Source: Osedax fenrisi (lineage: Eukaryota > Annelida > Polychaeta > Sabellida > Siboglinidae). Taken from it: a DNA stretch of 64,000 bases. Every line of letters begins with the position of its first letter. Position 1 is the first letter of the stretch. Location: contig OZ025246.1 of assembly GCA_964019155.1 (NCBI GenBank), positions 3,087,066 to 3,151,065 of the forward strand, given 5' to 3'. Shown here one piece after another: positions 58,901-64,000 of this stretch. The notes beneath the pieces were generated by a model, which was given only the letters and a program-made list of their open reading frames with translations, did not search any database and was not told the DNA's origin. The translations under genes and the position numbers were made by a program.

Positions 58901-59032
58901 ATCTGATCTTGATCGGGATCGGCAAAGGATCGGATAACGAATGGAGGATCGGATCGGTTAAAGGATCGCATAAGAGAATAAATAGAGGATCGGGATCGGG
59001 ATCACCGATCAAGGAAAAAAGGATCGGTGCTA
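58900..59032. repeat. GGATCG-rich degenerate repeat
   Basis: GGATCGG/GATCGGGATCGG motifs recur at least ten times in ~130 bases. May be the terminal region of a DNA element, but no partner end is seen. Confidence 0.6.
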
Positions 59033-60235
59033 TTCACTGACTCTACTTTATAATACTTGCGATTATATTTAAGTAAAATTATTAATCGATTATAGACAAG
59101 TACAATTATTATATTTATTTAGATAATGCATTTGTATTAACTTAAAAATTAAATACATAGATTGTATCTACTTTGATAAATTAACTTACCGTAGGGTAAT
59201 TTATATACAATATAATAGGCTAAATATAATATGTACTGATGGGCACACGGAATCAGATTAATATAAATATAGACAAGCGATTTGGGAACTAATATAAGAC
59301 GTGTTATTGTAAGGATTGTAAGAACATGGATACATAAATATACTAATTTTTAAATTTTAGGTTTCTAAAAAATCTTAATTTGAATACAATATAATTATTA
59401 TAATAATATATATTATATATTCATTACATTATTATTTATATAATTATACATATTTGGGTGTTTATGTTTTTTATTTTCTAGTTTAAAAAATAATGCTAAC
59501 TATATTTTATTATAATTTAGTGTGGCTGTCATCCATGTACTGAGTATATTATACTCCAAATCATTTATAACATTTATAACCTATATTTAATATATGTAAT
59601 ATAATATTACATTTCAAAAGTAATTAAATGATTATCATTTGGCAAATATTATATAAATGTTATTTAAAAATAATATTTTTTTAGTTTTTCATTTATTAAT
59701 TTAAAAAGTAACGCACAAATAAAAAAGTATTTTATTTATTAATGTACTGTATATGATATATACAGTGTATATCTCATAGTGTTTTTTTTGTTTAAAAAAA
59801 TTATAAATACGATAAATATTATTAAAAATGACAACTAAAGTTAATAAATTAATTACGATTTGAAAGTGTCTATGTAACGTTTATTTTAAATAGTATTTAA
59901 GGTTTACATTTATAAATATTGTTAAACATAAATATACTGATATTAAGCATGTATTAAAATATAATTTTCGTATAATAATAATTGTTGTATTCAATATATT
60001 CATATTCTATTAATTATAAATCGCATTTAAAATGAATTTATTTTAAAATTTAGATTATTTTATCTATTTTACGTATTATAAACTACTGTTGAATAATATA
60101 AAACTAACCAGTTTATTCATAATATCCAAATTTGTAAAGTAGTTATGATAGTTTTGTCAAATAACTATTGAATTTAATACATTTATAAATAATATATTTA
60201 AATAATTTCAAATTAAAAAAAATCAAAATAATAAA
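59033..60235. other. AT-rich interval, no gene seen
   Basis: No coding feature recognised. Confidence 0.5.
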
Positions 60236-60239
60236 GAAA

Positions 60240-60381
60240 AACATATTTGCAAGGACATTTTGTCCTTGGTATTTGTTTACGGTACAACTATATGGAGCGA
60301 AAATCCACCGATAGGGACCGAAATCCTGGACATAATTTTCAATGTATTTAGATATAAGCTTCCTCTCTATCACTTCATTCT
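60240..60381 (-). CDS. Exon of unknown gene (ENEVIE family, member 2)
   Basis: Minus strand, after TACATAG: ENEVIERKLISKYIENYVQD, then FGPYRWIFAPYSCTVNKYQG and QNVLANM. The first 30 bases match the start of the exon at 53158, including the splice acceptor. The 3' limit is uncertain (no clear donor before the frame turns hydrophobic). Product unknown. Confidence 0.4.
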
Positions 60382-60735
60382 CTATGTATATATATATGTA
60401 ATTTATTGATTATTTTATAAATTCTATTATATTTTAACATTGATTTTACATTATAATTTTCATATATGTATTTGTTTGATTATTTTATATTCTATTATAT
60501 TTATATGTGTATGATATATGTATATGATATATCAAACTGATTGTTTTGATTCTGTAACTAGCTAGCGCGCTCAAATCTATTTATAGTAACTAAACTACAC
60601 TATGTAACACACACACATATATATATATATGTGTGTTTCCTTTGTGATATATATCAAAATAGTACAATATATTTTTAATAATGAATAATCCACTAATTAA
60701 TTGATGATGTCAGATGCTATATATTATGAATATTA

Positions 60736-60933
60736 CTAGGTGGGGGGAACAGAATTAGGGGAATTAGTATGTGAGGAAGGATTACTAGGTGGATAATCGG
60801 AAGTAGAAGGGTTGATATATGAGGATGGGTTATTAGGTGGGCGATCTGAAGTAGAATAAATGGTGTGTGATGAAGAATTATTTGGTGGGGTTGGAAGTAA
60901 AGGGATTAGTATTAATTGAAATAATACTAGTGG
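60736..60933 (-). CDS. Membrane-protein C-terminal exon with P/S-rich tail (copy B)
   Basis: A 66-codon exon from the acceptor GCGTTTCAG (60934) to TAG (60736-60738). Hydrophobic PLVLFQLILIPLLP is followed by a tail rich in Pro, Ser and Asn with an internal near-repeat (STSDRPPNNPSSYIN, STSDYPPSNPSSHTN). Likely the end of a transmembrane protein with a disordered tail. Frame kept relative to copy A. Family unknown. Confidence 0.55.
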   Translation of the reverse strand, partial: PLVLFQLILIPLLPTPPNNSSSHTIYSTSDRPPNNPSSYINPSTSDYPPSNPSSHTNSPNSVPPT

Positions 60934-60976
60934 CTGAAACGCAAAATAGAAATATGAGACAAATATGATTACCAGA

Positions 60977-61016
<40 letters not shown>

Positions 61017-61264
61017 TATGAATATTATGAATATTTAATATAGAAATAAACAGATAAAATCGGTTGGATAGACAATTTATTCACGGTAAAAGCTATACAT
61101 TTATATACAATACGTGGGTAGGGTTTCGAGGGGCGGGTATAAATAGAATCGTTGTATACTGATGTAATGGACTAGACGTCATTATTATGTCATATTATAT
61201 CATAGGGCTGGGCTTAAGCGAGAAAGCTCGTCAAATAATACATACATATATATATATACTATTT

Positions 61265-61425
61265 ATAATAATATACATACGTATATATATAGATATGATA
61301 TTGATCGGGAAAACATGATGAAGCGATACATGTGTGGGGTGGGGTGTGAAGCCTTCAGTAGTTGCATTACTTTCATTATTGTCGTTACCACCAACAGCAG
61401 CAGTAGTAGTAGAGGTCTAGTTGTG
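61265..61425 (-). CDS. N/T-rich exon upstream of the tail exon (copy B)
   Basis: After ACAACTAG the minus strand reads TSTTTAAVGGNDNNESNATT, then EGFTPHPTHVSLHHVFPINI. Same frame as copy A with a few substitutions and two sequons. A GTATGT donor candidate lies at the ATACGTATG near 61280. Confidence 0.4.
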
Positions 61426-61469
61426 CTGGTCAATTGACCGGTTAGGAAGGGTAATCGCTGGGTGACCAC

Positions 61470-61553
61470 CTGTAAGCTTCGGGGTCCTGGTCTGGCAAAG
61501 TGAAACCACTCTTTAACATCAGCTTACGTACCTCGGAATCCTGCTTGTTTTGA
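61470..61553 (-). CDS. Candidate 84-base exon of unknown gene
   Basis: Between CCACCTCCGCAG and CTTACAG|GTGGTC, 28 codons read QNKQDSEVRKLMLKSGFTLP, DQDPEAYR. Balanced codon use in a GC-richer patch. Directly upstream of copy B of the membrane locus on the same strand; the counterpart in copy A is replaced by unrelated sequence. Confidence 0.35.
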
Positions 61554-61619
61554 CTGCGGAGGTGGCGGTTATATTAGCGCAGGGGGTAGATATTAGAGGG
61601 CAGGCGATTATTTTAAATA

Positions 61620-64000
61620 GGACGTGATACTACAAATATTAGATTTAAGTTGCGCATTAAACTAATGTAAAGTGATAGATTTATCGTATTCAAATCAATT
61701 TTGAATATGAATATATATTTCGTATTCAAATTCTACGATAATATAGATGTGTATGATGTTTTTTAAATTAATATGTATTATTACCAATTGTATCGTGATA
61801 AATATATTACATTAATTATTTATGCACATTTTTAATATATATATCCGTGATATAGCACTTAATAATATAATAGATAGCATTGATGTAATACTAATTACAA
61901 AGTGAAAGTTAAGTTAAGTATAAGAATACTGAGTGACATAACTGGAAATTAGTATTTCTTACGCTGTTTACATCTATTTGTATATTGCTAACTGAATGCG
62001 ATTGATTTCTAATTTTGAAATTAATTTATTGCGATGATCAACTATGTTCAGTAGAGATCTCAGAATTGTTTCTTCCTTTTTTCGAAAGGTTAAACTTTTC
62101 TCTGTGAATTCATTATATCAATGTAGTGATAATAATTTAATTGTAAACTTATAATTATATAAATTTATTTAATAATCCATTAAAGTAATGTGATAATTTA
62201 TTAAATATTAAATAGATAATGTAATTATATAAAGTTTATATTCATTTTTTAAGATAACCTTTATAACAGTTAGGAATATTATTAGAATTAATAATTTTTC
62301 AAATTAAAATGTTTATAATAACTATTAGCTTAAAGTAGTAACTACCGAAGTGATAATGTATTAAGAAATATTCACACTGACCTCGATTAGAGGTCAAATA
62401 TCGATAATCAATTTCTATATTTGAGTGTAGTTTCTCCAAATCGATTTCACTGGCACTGTAAGTACGGATATCAAACAATCAGGTTAATATTATGTAATGT
62501 TACATAATATAAGTACTTGTGTGGATAGGTGTGCTTTATATGTCTTATATTAATTGAGTAAGTAATCAATTATACTGAATTATAATTAATCATATATAAA
62601 ATCATTATAATGAATTAACTACAGAATTAAGTAATGATTACATGATAGATTTTAATAAAATATAGATTCATGTGTTAGTGGTTTAGTTAAGTCAAAGATT
62701 TTCCGAAGGAAATATGGTTCACTCGACCGATTTATTGAAAATGACACTAGCGCAAATGCGATGGGTATGTGAACTAAAATCCATTTTTGGATTCGTATCT
62801 GTTTACATGACATTCGAAAAATAATACCCTAATATAATCTTAAATTAAGATATGTATAAAAATTCGATATATATCGAAAAGTAGGTGTTCCGAAAAAATA
62901 TTATTTGGAGATATAAAAAGTGAATTCATAATTTTACCGAATTTGTATAGGTCAAAAGTAGATCGATTCAGTCATTGTTATTTACATTTAAACTTTCAAT
63001 GCCGTGAAAATGTCGTAATTTTAAAATATATTATTTTAAATATAATTCACATATATATGATAATATTAAAAGTATATTAGTCTGATAATCTATTTAATTA
63101 CCTTATGAATTAATAATATTAAATATAACTTAAAATAATACATGTTTATCCATCTAGTGATTGGTATGAGAACTATATTAAAATAATTACATAGCTTAGA
63201 TAGGGATTGAACCATCTTTGCTTCGCAAAATCTTTGGTTAAGTACAGTTGGTACATACTTGGTGTGAAATGTAAAAATATGCATTTATGCCTTGTAATAA
63301 ATTCAATTATACATTTAATGGGTCACATAATTTTGTTTTCTATAGTTTAATAATATATCATTATATATTTTTTTTATATTATATCCATTAATTTAAATAT
63401 TTATAATATATGTTTCACAATAAATATGTGTTTTATTTATTAATATTTTAAATATAACAATGATAAACTTAAAATTAATAATTGTTATTAGAAATGTTTA
63501 ATATGTTTTATTGTATAATTATATTGATTGTTTAATTCATTATTTCTATTATTCAATGATATTGAATTTTGAGTGCAAGTAATACATGCGCAATTTTGCA
63601 ATGGAATTCTTAAGAATTGACAAAATGCAGTCTGTGTTTTCTGCGATTATTGCTAAATGTTCTAATCCGAATTTATTCTAGTTTTGTGACAATTTATGCA
63701 ATTGGTAAATAAACGCACGCACAAGTATACTGACGAGTATTAATGCATACGCATTTACCTTTCTAGGGGTTAATCTATTTATAATCGTTTACGATTATAA
63801 TTATGTTATTTAATCGTTAACGATCGTTTAATTAATAATTAATAAATAATTAATAATAATTAATTAATAATTATAATTATAATATATAATTCCTTATATA
63901 ATTGTGAAAAAATAGATTGCTCATGTTAATACTCTAAAATTGTATCGCTTGGGGATTTTGAAACTAGAATTCATAATAATTCCGTTGTGAAATTGCTGGA
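61620..64000. other. AT-rich interval, no gene seen
   Basis: No coding feature, RNA gene or mobile element recognised. ORFs such as 63090-63284 show no motif. Confidence 0.5.

Larger units (their letters stand above)
60545..61430 (-). repeat. ~0.9 kb paralogous locus, copy B
   Basis: Second copy of the locus at 49795-50830, same orientation, 10.7 kb away, lacking the ~130-base segment 49930-50060. Coding frames are kept in both. Confidence 0.85.

Noticed and set aside
61263..61469. 68-codon ORF with a LLLLLLL run
   Set aside because: Alternate frame of the N/T-rich exon; the frame shared with copy A is the better candidate.

Overview
This is a very AT-rich animal (metazoan) nuclear window, by eye only about a quarter G+C. 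It is full of TA microsatellites and mobile-element debris, with small intron-split exons between them. Evidence for an animal: calcium-binding EGF exons with animal-type phase-1 boundaries, an LRR exon with a C-terminal cap, a MET-like receptor tyrosine kinase remnant, L2/CR1-like LINEs, a tRNA-headed SINE, a Helitron with the end structure known from insects and other invertebrates, and a PIF/Harbinger element carrying a MADF remnant. I cannot name the species. There is no sign of bacterial or organellar DNA.

Layout. (1) Bases 1-9462 and 26313-35829 are two nearly identical direct copies of a ~9.5 kb block. Each holds a LINE 3' end, microsatellites, two minus-strand cbEGF exons, a decayed endonuclease+RT LINE, two MITE-like elements and two minisatellites. 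(2) At 9463 copy 1 is joined in mid-exon to a plus-strand multi-exon gene. Its 102-base exon lies in a 244-base unit repeated in tandem. I trace that gene through eight further exons with matching phases to a stop at 14074; it resembles the SAMD3-like uncharacterised animal family. (3) 14.1-26.3 kb is repeat-rich: minisatellites, MITEs, an L2-like LINE tail, a Harbinger element with TAA target duplication, long palindromes, and five exon-like islands at 21.85-23.74 kb. (4) After copy 2 come perfect palindromes, a 1.8 kb Helitron (37235-39054), decayed receptor-like exons and an LRR exon (40837-41755). (5) 41.9-49.2 kb is a nest of transposons: a SINE split by a 3.9 kb TIR-bounded insertion that contains a solo LTR and a 5'-truncated LINE, then MITEs, a second SINE and decayed Ty3/gypsy pol. 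(6) 49.8-61.6 kb holds two paralogous copies of a minus-strand membrane-protein locus, another LINE tail, hexamer G-rich repeats, a kinase pseudogene and paired ENEVIE exons. (7) 61.6-64 kb is AT-rich with nothing recognisable.

Few genes look functional here. The best candidates are the SAMD3-like gene, the LRR exon, the cbEGF exons and the membrane-protein tail exon at 60.7-60.9 kb. The clearest new signals are: an in-frame exon amplification exactly at the breakpoint of a recent segmental duplication; a covarying two-stem hairpin shared by the 3' ends of several LINEs; and the SINE-inside-out transposon nest.
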